Notes under the pieces: model-generated
Told to the model about the DNA's origin: nothing
Databases searched by the model: none
Seen by the model: only the letters and a program-made list of their open reading frames with translations
Source: Nonlabens spongiae
Lineage (GTDB): Bacteria; Bacteroidota; Bacteroidia; Flavobacteriales; Flavobacteriaceae
DNA: 64,000 nucleotides
Assembly (NCBI RefSeq): GCF_002117125.1
Contig: NZ_CP019344.1
Span: 1,702,501 to 1,766,500 of the forward strand
Direction: 5' to 3'
Shown: positions 38,444-47,372 of the stretch, piece after piece
Position numbering within the stretch: the first letter of the stretch is position 1
How the letters are laid out: every line of letters starts with the position of its first letter
Made by a program: the position numbers and the translations under genes

Positions 38444-39990
38444 AACTATACTTACCACAGAACTTAGACTTATTCACAGTAAAAGAAGAATACCCCACCT
38501 CCATACCTAACGCGGTAGATAAATGCGCTTACATCTGTTCATTGATATTGATGTCTAAGCAATACAATAAAGACCGCATGGATGACGAGTATATCCCGCT
38601 CCATTCTACTAAGCTTCAAAAAGTAGTAAATGACTACAAGGCATGCCTAGATTATTTGGTAGAGTGTGGTATCATAGAGATCAATCATCACTATATAGTT
38701 GGGGAACATTCTAAAGGGTATCGCTTTACAAGGAAATACGATACCGTTGCAGTTCCATTCACAGCCCTTAAACCTACATTCAGAAGAAAACTCAAGCAAT
38801 TAGAGAATAATAGAATAGGCTACACTAAGCACCTCAATTACATTACTAAATGGCTCAACAGCAATTTAAAGATCAATGAAGAGCTAGCAGAGCAGTATAT
38901 CAATCTCAATTATAATCTAAAAACTCAATTCCCTGATTTACGCGACTACGATCAGCGTGAAAAGAAGTTTAAAAAACCAGAGAACCAATTCAAATTTTCG
39001 TCTTTGGTATTGGAGCGTTTAAAGAACGAAGACTACACTTATGCACAAGACAGAAATGTTTACCGGTTGCATACTAACCTGACGAATATGCCTAGCATAT
39101 TGCGCAATGCCCTTACCTACAATGGCAAGCCTCTAATTTCAATTGATATTAAAAATAGCCAGCCGTATCTGGCTATTTTATTATTGGTGAATTGCTTTAG
39201 ACTCACTCGCAGAACAAAGCCAAAAACTGAACTAAAGATTGATTTTGGCAGAAAATTGCGCGAGACCATCTCCACTTTTAAATCGTCAGAAAATGTGGGC
39301 AGAAATTGTCGCTCGTCAACTTTTCTTGATAATGATGATGTAAACAGTACTAAATCATACTCTAAAGAGATAGATAATGAAGATAGAGTCAATATCAAAG
39401 ACATTAGATTAAAGGATCAATCTACTTACATTATGTTATTAGATCAGCCTGTATCCCAGTCTGCTATTGACATTGACCTGTATATTGAAAAGGTTACGGG
39501 AGGTAGGTTTTATGAATACCTGGGTGAGTTGTTTTCAAGGGAATTAGGTTATGAATATGCAGATAGGAACAGAGTAAAAGTAGAAGTGCTCAAACTATTC
39601 TTCTCTTCAAATAGTTTCATATCTCAACCAGACGCAGCAGCAAAGAGGGAATTCAAAAAGCACTTTCCTACCGTTTATAAAATCTTTAGCGCAGTCAAGA
39701 AAAAGAATAAGGCAGATCTGGCCATACTCCTTCAGAGCATTGAGAGTTACCTTATGCTGGACGTTATCGCAAAGCGCATATCAAAAGAATTGCCCCACGC
39801 CCCTATCTTCTCCATACACGACAGCATCGCAACTACCCACGAGTATGCAGATGATGTAGAACGCATCATGAATGAAGAACTTACTAAGGCTATAGGCATC
39901 GCTCCCAGGCTCAAAAGAGAGTATTGGAAAGAAGATCATATTCTAGAACAAATGCGTAAGTTGGAGAGCAGTATTAACGCAGCGGGATAG
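38440..39990 (+). CDS. polymerase-like island protein, possible replication function
   Basis: The 516-residue protein is not of a family I can name. Two segments look like palm motifs of the single-subunit polymerase superfamily: SIDIKNSQPYLA with Asp236 (compare IDGSCSGIQ of T7 RNA polymerase and DYSQIE of DNA polymerase A), and IFSIHDSIATT with His460-Asp461 (compare IHDSFGT of T7 RNAP and VHDE of pol A). Between them RNRVKVEVLKLFF may be the fingers helix. A low-complexity insert fills about 255-330. It follows an excisionase gene, a place often taken by replication proteins. This is a family-level inference from motifs. Confidence 0.6.
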   Translation: MKLYLPQNLDLFTVKEEYPTSIPNAVDKCAYICSLILMSKQYNKDRMDDEYIPLHSTKLQKVVNDYKACLDYLVECGIIEINHHYIVGEHSKGYRFTRKYDTVAVPFTALKPTFRRKLKQLENNRIGYTKHLNYITKWLNSNLKINEELAEQYINLNYNLKTQFPDLRDYDQREKKFKKPENQFKFSSLVLERLKNEDYTYAQDRNVYRLHTNLTNMPSILRNALTYNGKPLISIDIKNSQPYLAILLLVNCFRLTRRTKPKTELKIDFGRKLRETISTFKSSENVGRNCRSSTFLDNDDVNSTKSYSKEIDNEDRVNIKDIRLKDQSTYIMLLDQPVSQSAIDIDLYIEKVTGGRFYEYLGELFSRELGYEYADRNRVKVEVLKLFFSSNSFISQPDAAAKREFKKHFPTVYKIFSAVKKKNKADLAILLQSIESYLMLDVIAKRISKELPHAPIFSIHDSIATTHEYADDVERIMNEELTKAIGIAPRLKREYWKEDHILEQMRKLESSINAAG

Positions 39991-40005
39991 ACAGTTGTTT
40001 ATCTC

Positions 40006-40019
40006 GCTTTCGCGAAAGT
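40006..40019. repeat. palindrome copy 13, one change (inside island)
   Basis: GCTTTCGCGAAAGT in the spacer between the polymerase-like gene and the next gene; the last base is T. Confidence 0.8.
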
Positions 40020-40085
40020 TGATTATTTTTAAGATCTAGTTCTTAACATCAACCATCCCAGTTTCCAACACAAGACTTAAAAGTC

Positions 40086-41123
40086 ATGACCAAAGCCAAA
40101 TCAACAGACATGCATCCTCTTGCGATAAACATTCTTAAACTCAATAGATATAACTACGACTTTTTCAACTGCGAGCAGGTTGTGTTTTTTGAATATATAG
40201 TAGTTAAAGGAATGGCTTTTAAAAAACGTAATGAGTTTTACCATAGCGCAGAGACAATCAGAACGGAGACAGGTATAAAAAGAAGTTCACTAAGAACAAT
40301 AATAAATAAGTTTGAAACGCTGGGAATCATCTCTACAGTAGTTAAAGGGATGCCGCGGGTAACTCATTTTCAAGTCCACTATCCCAGAATAGTAGAATTA
40401 TTTCCTAAAATCTATCAGTTGTCTGAAAACGGTCAACTGCCGTATGAATTAAGCAAACAACTAGCTGATTTCTTCTTACCATTAGTAGACAACTATCAAG
40501 AAAAGAATAATAATAAGAATACTAAAGAAGAATTTTCAATAGAAAAATATGACAGCGAATCAGAAGTTGAAGACGCTTTACTTTTCTTCAATGACTTTTT
40601 AGCTCAGTTTCGATACCAAAACAAGATTGCACCAGCAGCATTAAAATACAAGGAACTTGATTTTATAAAGGCCCTAAAAGTTTATGATCGGGAAACCATC
40701 ATTGAATTTGTAAAAATTTATTTTACAGACAAGGTAAATCCTAAACTCAGCAAATTCTTTGAATTTGATCAAATTTCAAAAAATCGATTGGTTTTTATAG
40801 AAAAAACAAAAGCTGAAGAGTACAGTTACGCAAAGAGTTTTATCGATAAACTTCAAAAGAGATACATACAGCGTTTAAACATGCATAATAGAAACGATTC
40901 TTACTCTCGAGGTAAAAACGAGAGTAAATTGGTGGTTACAGAAAGAATAGTACAGAAAATGATTAATGCACTCAGAGTTAAATCAGAGGTGGAAATAGAA
41001 AACGCTTTTGTACCATACATTGATGAAATATTGAAAGGAGAATCTTCAGCCCGTAAGATCTTGCCTTATTTCCTTTCGATTAAAGAAGGTGAATACGAAA
41101 TTATTGATACCTATTTAGAATAA
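40086..41123 (+). CDS. replication-type winged-helix protein, C-terminus cut by IS982
   Basis: The 345-residue protein has a winged-helix N-terminal domain (residues about 40-100: FFEYIVVKGMAFKKRNEFYHSAETIRTETGIKRSSLRTIINKFETLG) like plasmid and phage replication initiators, then a lysine- and asparagine-rich linker. IS982 copy B is inserted at its 3' end. Reading through the target site without the IS gives an open frame of 11 more codons (42145-42177) before a natural TAG at 42178-42180. The present protein therefore ends with LE followed by a stop whose last base belongs to the IS. Confidence 0.75.
   Translation: MTKAKSTDMHPLAINILKLNRYNYDFFNCEQVVFFEYIVVKGMAFKKRNEFYHSAETIRTETGIKRSSLRTIINKFETLGIISTVVKGMPRVTHFQVHYPRIVELFPKIYQLSENGQLPYELSKQLADFFLPLVDNYQEKNNNKNTKEEFSIEKYDSESEVEDALLFFNDFLAQFRYQNKIAPAALKYKELDFIKALKVYDRETIIEFVKIYFTDKVNPKLSKFFEFDQISKNRLVFIEKTKAEEYSYAKSFIDKLQKRYIQRLNMHNRNDSYSRGKNESKLVVTERIVQKMINALRVKSEVEIENAFVPYIDEILKGESSARKILPYFLSIKEGEYEIIDTYLE
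41116..41122. repeat. target-site duplication, left copy (TAGAATA)
   Basis: Seven bases repeated after the element at 42140-42146. Confidence 0.85.
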
Positions 41124-42139
41124 CCCGTTGTGCTAGTAGTTCCATGCATGCCTGATCCTATTTATTGGTCTGTTGTTTTCCCTATTGAACATCTGCAGCA
41201 TGGCAACTGCGGCCAGTTTGCTTGAGACCCTTGTCAGGAAGCCCTTGAAGCTCTTTGCCAGGTTGATCTTGATGGAGAACTGGGAGCATAACTGTGAAAA
41301 CCTTGTCTCTATAAACTTACGGTTCTTTCTCCTCTCGGGCGAGAATGCGCTTTTGACCAGCTGGTTTTTCCTGGGTGGGGTGAGAAGTTCTATACCGTAG
41401 CTTGTGAACAGATCTGCCTGGAGCTCCCTGGATATATAGCCTCGATCGCCGATGATCTGCCTCTCCTCGCTACCGTCGTACTGCCTTTCCTTCAGGAACT
41501 TTATGTCGTGTACGTTTGCTGGGGTCACTGCCATGTCATGGAAGATGCCCTGCGTACTCATGAGCAGGTGGAGCTTGTATCCAATGTAGTAGCGGCGGTC
41601 AACCGCCGAGTAGCCCTTTCTCGGAGCCGTGCCCAGATCTTCCATACAGATCTTCATGCGGTGCTCCCTGGCGTTGTGCACGATGGGACAGGGCATCGAG
41701 TCCACCAGAAGGGCAGATCTGCCATCATCCATACGGTCGCCCAAGAGTCCCGCGGACTCCTTGAAGCGTGGCTCGAGCGAGCGCCTGCGCCGGTTGAACC
41801 TGGTGCGGTCGACCAGCATGGGAAAGTCCTCGCGAAAGTGCTTCTTTATCTTGGCAAACAATAGGTTCTCGCTGGGGATCGAGGCCGCCTCTCCGGTAAT
41901 GGCGAGTGCCATGACCTCCAGGTCATTCATTTTCGTGTTGACCGGTCGCTTGATGAAGTTTCCGTCCACCGTGACGGTTTGGTAGAGATCAATGAGGTAG
42001 GAAAGGTGTTTTTTGTACATTGCAGGTAGATCGTGCATGGTATCAGAATTACAGATTAGGAACCATTAATATACTGAATATCAACAAAATGCACGGTCTT
42101 TTTTTAATCTGTTTTTTAATTTTAACTAGCACAACGGGT
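41123..42139 (-). mobile_element. IS982-family insertion sequence, copy B (1017 bp)
   Basis: It has the same length, inverted ends and gene as copy A but the opposite orientation; flanked by TAGAATA. It is inside the island, so it came after or with the island, and it truncates the gene at 40086. Confidence 0.95.
41133..42038 (-). CDS. IS982 family transposase, copy B
   Basis: The 301-residue transposase is nearly identical to copy A at 12189-13094, with Lys for Glu in LLFAKIKKHF and Arg for Leu in VDRRYYIG. The DDE landmarks (VDSMPCPIVH, IIGDRGYISRE) are intact, so it may be active. Confidence 0.95.
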   Translation of the reverse strand: MHDLPAMYKKHLSYLIDLYQTVTVDGNFIKRPVNTKMNDLEVMALAITGEAASIPSENLLFAKIKKHFREDFPMLVDRTRFNRRRRSLEPRFKESAGLLGDRMDDGRSALLVDSMPCPIVHNAREHRMKICMEDLGTAPRKGYSAVDRRYYIGYKLHLLMSTQGIFHDMAVTPANVHDIKFLKERQYDGSEERQIIGDRGYISRELQADLFTSYGIELLTPPRKNQLVKSAFSPERRKNRKFIETRFSQLCSQFSIKINLAKSFKGFLTRVSSKLAAVAMLQMFNRENNRPINRIRHAWNY

Positions 42140-42146
42140 TAGAATA
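42140..42146. repeat. target-site duplication, right copy (TAGAATA)
   Basis: Matches 41116-41122 across IS copy B. Confidence 0.85.
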
Positions 42147-42180
42147 TTATAACATTCAATATGGTTATGATAAGAGTTAG
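42145..42180 (+). pseudogene. severed 3' end of the replication-type gene
   Basis: The codons Y-Y-N-I-Q-Y-G-Y-D-K-S and TAG continue the frame of the gene at 40086-41123 once the IS and one copy of TAGAATA are removed. Confidence 0.7.
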
Positions 42181-42224
42181 CAACCACCTTTCAATCAAAG
42201 ATCTTTCAATCCTTTGATAATAAC

Positions 42225-42238
42225 GCTTTCGCGAAAGC
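42225..42238. repeat. palindrome copy 14 (inside island)
   Basis: ACGCTTTCGCGAAAGCGT in full, 130 bases before the methyltransferase pseudogene. Confidence 0.9.
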
Positions 42239-42333
42239 GTAAAACGAAAAAACACTCATAACCCAAAATAACCCATGGCTTTTCATGGGCTACTTTATTA
42301 TAAATAAAATCTTTCATTAGTGGCAAAGATGCA

Positions 42334-42341
42334 TAACTTTG
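42334..42341 (+). promoter_or_regulatory. promoter of the methyltransferase-helicase-nuclease operon, -7 element
   Basis: TAACTTTG, 28 bases before the ATG at 42369. No good -33 element was recognised. Confidence 0.55.
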
Positions 42342-42368
42342 AGTCGTAACCTTTCTTATTAAACGACC

Positions 42369-45079
42369 ATGACCACATCCCAGATAGAAAAGAACGTAAC
42401 CGCTTTAGCCAAAAACTTCGATAAAGAAGAGTTTGTGTTTGATCTATTGAGAGCTTATGGTATTTCTAAAACCTCTATTACACGTTTAAAAAATGGGGAT
42501 TTTAATTTATCTAAGATAGAGGGCGAAGTACTCTATAAGAGCAAGCTATATTTTAAGGAAATAAAAACAGGTTCTGTATTATCAGTCATAGACGACTTGA
42601 CAAAAGAGCCTGAGTCCCTTAAACATAATCCTAGGTTTGTTGTTGTAACCGATTATGAAACTCTCGCAGCAAAAGATATAAGAACCGGTGCTGCCCTAGA
42701 CATCCCTATTCTTGAAATCCATAAACACTTTGGCTTCTTTTTGCCCTGGGCGGGACAGGAAAAGTATAAATCACCAAATGACGTACAAGCCGATAGAGAT
42801 GCCTCCTACAAAATGGCAAAGCTCTATGATATTTTGGTCACAGAAAATCCAAACATCTATGACGATGGTGGCCATAATCTAAATATCTTTTTATCGCGTT
42901 TACTCTTTTGCTTTTTTGCTGAAGACACAGATATCTTCCCTATTGAAGGGATGTTTACAGATACTTTAGAGCAGCATACTCAAAAAGATGGAAGTGACAC
43001 ACATACATTTCTAGATAGATTGTTTAAAGCCCTAAATACGAAGGACAATGGTAAGGAGGCTTCACATTTTAAAGAGTTCCCTTATGTAAATGGTGGCTTG
43101 TTTAGAGACACTATTGTATCACCAAAGTTTACAAAAGAAGCACGAAAAATCATTATTGAGTGTGGTGATTTAGATTGGAGCGAGATCAATCCAGATATTT
43201 TTGGTTCCATGATACAGGCGGTGGTAAACCCTGCCTATCGCAGCGGTTTAGGCATGCACTACACCTCTGTACCTAATATCATGAAGGTGATCGAGCCTTT
43301 GTTTTTAAATGAACTGTACGAGGAGTTTGAAAAGTATAAGGAGAACTCCAAGAAGCTCGCCAACTCATATACAGAATATCAAAACTCAAAATCTTTGACC
43401 CTGCTTGTGGTAGCGGGAATTTTTTAATCATCGCTTACAAAGAGTTAAGAAAGTTAGAAATAGAGATTTGGAAACAAATAGATTACCTTAAAAAACAACA
43501 ACCTACCTACCAAACAGAAACAGTTTATACTCAAATCAAGCTATACCAATTTTATGGTATTGAGTTAGACGACTTTGCTCATGAGATGGCCATACTATCT
43601 TTATGGTTAGCAGAACACCAAATGAATAAAATCTTTGTAGATGAGTTGTTCGATTTTGGTAAGGCAAAACCAATTCTGCCCTTAAAAGAAGCAGGCCATA
43701 TTACAAAAGGTAATGCCACACGTTTAAATTGGGAAGATACTTGTCCTAAAAATGAAGATGATGAAATTTACATATTAGGAAATCCACCTTATTTGGGAGG
43801 TAAATCTCAATCAAAAACTCAGAAAGAGGATATGGCGATTGTGTTTGAAGGTGTAAAGAAGTTCAAAGAACTTGACTACATAAGCTGTTGGTTTCTTTTA
43901 GCTTCCAAGTATATTGTTGGTCAAGAAAAAAGCAAACTAGCATTTGTTACTACAAGCTCAATTAATCAAGGTGCTCAAGTTGAACAACTTTGGCCTTTAA
44001 TTAAAAATCATAAAAATGAAATTTTCTTTGCTTACAAACCATTTAACTGGAATAACAATGCAAAGGGAAATGCAGGAGTAACAGTTTCAGTTATTGGAGT
44101 AAGCAACAGCACCAATTCTACAAAATACATTTAAGAAAACAAGCTAAAAAACCAGGCTAAAAATATTAATGGCTATCTATTGCCTAATGAAGATATATAT
44201 GTAACTAAAAGACCGAAACCATTCTCGGGACTACCAGTCATGATTACAGGAAATAGTCCATATGAAGGAGGTAATTTAATGCTTACTCCTCAAGAAAAAG
44301 AAGAATTAATTAGTTCATATCCTTCAGCAAGTGGGTTAATTAGGAAGACTTTTGGAGCTAATGAATTCATTAAAAACATAGAACGTTATTGTTTATGGAT
44401 AGAAGATACTGTGCTAGATCAAGCTCAAAGTATACCTCCTGTTAACGAAAAAATAAAAAAAATCAAGGAGTTAAGACTAAAAGGAGGGGATGTAGCAAGA
44501 GGATTAGCTAAAAGGCCTCATCAATTTAGATATACACATACGGGTAAAACGGACATTATAATTGTACCCATTGTATCATCTGGTAGAAGAGAATATATTC
44601 CTATAGGATTTCTTCCAAAAGAATCAATCATCTTAAGTTCAGCTGCTGCAATTTATGATACTGAACCTTTTGTATTTGGTGTTATAAGTTCGAGATTACA
44701 TATGTTATGGGTAGAAACAACGGCAGGTAAACTAAGAGGTGATTTCCGATACTTAACAGGTCTTACATATAACACATTTCCCTTCCCTAGAATCAATTCG
44801 AAACAAAAAGAACAAATCAACCTACATGTATTTGCTGTTTTAGAAGAAAGAGAAAAGTATTATGGTAAAACGTTAGCACAATTGTACGACCCAGATAAAA
44901 TGCCTAAAGGCTTAAAAGAAGCACATCATCAATTAGATATTGCCATAGAGCGTTGCTATCGTTTAAAACCTTTTGAAAGCGATACAGAGCGTTTAGAATA
45001 TCTTTTTAAAGAATATGAAAAGATGATAAATAAGAATACCCTACTGGAAAAACCTAAAAGAACACGTAAGAAGAAATGA
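42369..45079 (+). pseudogene. Class I SAM-dependent DNA methyltransferase (MmeI/type IIG-like), broken
   Basis: Three open pieces make one gene. Piece 1 (42369-43427) holds the N-terminal and helical-spacer regions. Near 43388-43391 a run of four A shifts the frame; one extra base would restore IFDPACGSGNFLIIAYKEL (motif I DPACGSG). Piece 2 (43586-44134) holds YILGNPPYLGG (motif IV NPPY) and stops at TAA 44132-44134; the frame then goes on without shift as ENKLKNQAKNINGYLLPNEDIYV into piece 3 (44180-45079), the recognition and C-terminal region. With one base added the gene is 903 codons long. The lesions may be real or due to sequencing. Confidence 0.88.
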
Positions 45080-45429
45080 AGAGATTTGTAGGTCAACTAT
45101 TCAGATACGGTGGTGACTATAAAGACTTCATCACAGACACTTATGAATCTGCTGTTATAGAAAGAGCTTTTTTACAGGATAATATTATTAGAATGAGCTT
45201 TAAATATCAGGATAGCAATACCAGCGTCCAAATCAACTTAAAGTCAGATGATAATCTGTTATTCATAGGTTCTTCTAAAGCAATTGATGAAGATGGATTT
45301 TCTGGAAAAATAAAAGTCAGGTATTACCACAACGGTAAGAATGCCTTACTAATAGGTACATGGATTGAAGATGGAGAGATTGACACTTGTGTCATTGAGC
45401 TGCAAGAAGTAAAAGAATTTAAAGATTAA
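45076..45429 (+). CDS. small protein of the methyltransferase operon
   Basis: The 117-residue soluble protein is predicted mostly beta (SAVIERAFLQDNIIRMSFKYQDSNTSVQINLKSD). I do not recognise the family. Its start overlaps the stop of the methyltransferase by 4 bases and the helicase start follows 2 bases later, so it is part of the unit. It may help recognition or complex assembly. Confidence 0.78.
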   Translation: MKRFVGQLFRYGGDYKDFITDTYESAVIERAFLQDNIIRMSFKYQDSNTSVQINLKSDDNLLFIGSSKAIDEDGFSGKIKVRYYHNGKNALLIGTWIEDGEIDTCVIELQEVKEFKD

Positions 45430-45431
45430 AT

Positions 45432-47372
45432 ATGCCAGATATAGTAAACGTTACCTACCAGCAAACCGGTAAGAGCAAAAAGACTAATGAGTTAGGGATG
45501 CGAGAAATGCAACAAAAAGCATTTGAAGCGAGAACAGCTCAGTATTTACTTATAAAAGCACCACCAGCATCTGGTAAATCTCGTGCCTTAATGTTCATAG
45601 GGCTGGATAAATTGGTCAATCAAGAAATCAAAAAAGTAATTGTTGCGGTTCCTGAGAGATCTATCGGCAGCTCATTTGCTCAGACAGATTTAAAGAAGTA
45701 TGGATTTTTTGCAGATTGGTCACCTAATCCAAAATACAACCTATGTACTCCAGGCGGTGAACAAAGCAAGGTTAAAGCATTTCTTGAATTTTTAGAAAGT
45801 GATGAACAAATCCTGATCTGCGCACATGCTACGTTACGTAATTCATTTGATGCTATTGATGAAAAGCAATTGAACGATTGTCTATTAGCTATTGATGAGT
45901 TCCACCATGTATCAGTAGATGGTGATAATAAACTAGGCATGGTGTTAAGTAATGTCATGGCAAAATCGACTGCCCATGTCGTAGCTATGACGGGATCTTT
46001 TTTTAGAGGTGATTCTGTTCCTATTTTGTTGCCTGAGGATGAAGCTAAATTCACAAAGATCAAATACGATTACTATCAGCAACTTAATGGATATGACTAC
46101 CTAAAGTCACTTGGAATCGGCTATCATTTTTACCAAGGTAGATACACCTCTGCTATTAATGAGATACTTGATGAGAACAAAAAAACAATTATTCACATAC
46201 CTAGCGTCAATTCAGGTGAATCTACTAAGGATAAATATGAAGAAGTCAATAGAATAATAGATAGCATAGGTGAATTAGAATTCCAAGATCCAGCAACAGG
46301 TGTTCTATATGTAAAAAGTAGTACAACCGGTAAGACCTTAAAAATCGCAGATTTAGTTCACGATAATCAAAAGGATAGGGATAAAATTCAAGAGTATCTG
46401 CGAAATGTGTCGAGCGCGGATGATATCGACATGATCATAGCACTAGGCATGGCAAAAGAGGGATTTGATTGGCCATATTGTGAACATGCGTTGACGGTAG
46501 GTTATAGAGGCTCTCTTACCGAAATTATTCAGATAGTAGGTAGGGCAACAAGAGATAGTGAAAACAAAACACACGCACAATTCACTAATCTAATAGCACA
46601 ACCAGATGCGGAAGATGATTTAGTAAAGTTATCAGTAAATAATATGCTTAAGGCTATTACTGCTTCGTTATTAATGGAGCAAGTATTAGCACCTAACTTT
46701 AAATTCAAACCAAAATTTCCCGAAGAGGACGAAATTGATGATAGCGAAGAGGATGATGATACGATAAAAATCAGAGGGTTTAAGCTCCCAAGTTCACAAA
46801 GAGCAAAAGACATTATAGAAAGCGACATCAACGATCTCAAGGCAAAAATTATGCAAGATGACCAGATGCTTAAAGCAATGCCTGGTAATGTGGACCCAGA
46901 AGTCATCAATAAAGTTTTGATTCCAAAAATCATCAAAGAGACCTACCCTGATTTATCAGATGATGAAGTAGAAGAAGTACGCCAGCACGTAGTTGTAGAT
47001 TCTGTTATTAAGAATGGAACGATCGAAGAGCAAGGTGATAAGCGATTCATTCGCATGGCAGATAGTTTTGTAAATATTGACGATATTAACATCGATCTGA
47101 TAGACACTATAAATCCTTTTCAAAAAGCATTTGAAATATTGTCTAAATCGGTAACAGCATCAGTATTTAAAGCTATCCAAGAAACTATTGATGCTACGAG
47201 AATTCAGATGACCGAAGAGGAAGCCATCATTCTATGGCCTAAGATTAAAGCCTGGATTGCAAAAACCGGTGAACAACCCAGCATTCAATCTTTTGACCCT
47301 AAGGAAAGACGTTTAGCAGAAGCGATTGTATTTTTAAAAGAACAAAAGCGTAAAGCCCAAGCTAATGAGTAA
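45432..47372 (+). CDS. SF2 DEAD/DEAH-type helicase of the island operon
   Basis: The 646-residue protein has a Q-like start (REMQQKAFEARTAQ), Walker A APPASGKSRA, motif II LAIDEFHHVS, motif III AMTGSF and, in the second RecA domain, EGFDWPYCEHALTVGYRGSLTEIIQIVGRATR (motifs V and VI). The C-terminal part is acidic. It overlaps the nuclease gene by 8 bases and follows the small protein, so it should act with the methyltransferase and GIY-YIG nuclease as a DNA-targeting complex. Confidence 0.9.
   Translation: MPDIVNVTYQQTGKSKKTNELGMREMQQKAFEARTAQYLLIKAPPASGKSRALMFIGLDKLVNQEIKKVIVAVPERSIGSSFAQTDLKKYGFFADWSPNPKYNLCTPGGEQSKVKAFLEFLESDEQILICAHATLRNSFDAIDEKQLNDCLLAIDEFHHVSVDGDNKLGMVLSNVMAKSTAHVVAMTGSFFRGDSVPILLPEDEAKFTKIKYDYYQQLNGYDYLKSLGIGYHFYQGRYTSAINEILDENKKTIIHIPSVNSGESTKDKYEEVNRIIDSIGELEFQDPATGVLYVKSSTTGKTLKIADLVHDNQKDRDKIQEYLRNVSSADDIDMIIALGMAKEGFDWPYCEHALTVGYRGSLTEIIQIVGRATRDSENKTHAQFTNLIAQPDAEDDLVKLSVNNMLKAITASLLMEQVLAPNFKFKPKFPEEDEIDDSEEDDDTIKIRGFKLPSSQRAKDIIESDINDLKAKIMQDDQMLKAMPGNVDPEVINKVLIPKIIKETYPDLSDDEVEEVRQHVVVDSVIKNGTIEEQGDKRFIRMADSFVNIDDINIDLIDTINPFQKAFEILSKSVTASVFKAIQETIDATRIQMTEEEAIILWPKIKAWIAKTGEQPSIQSFDPKERRLAEAIVFLKEQKRKAQANE

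Noticed and set aside
42270..42291. Hairpin AACCCATG...CATGGGCT as a terminator
   Set aside because: There is a stem but no T-tract, so it is left uncalled.
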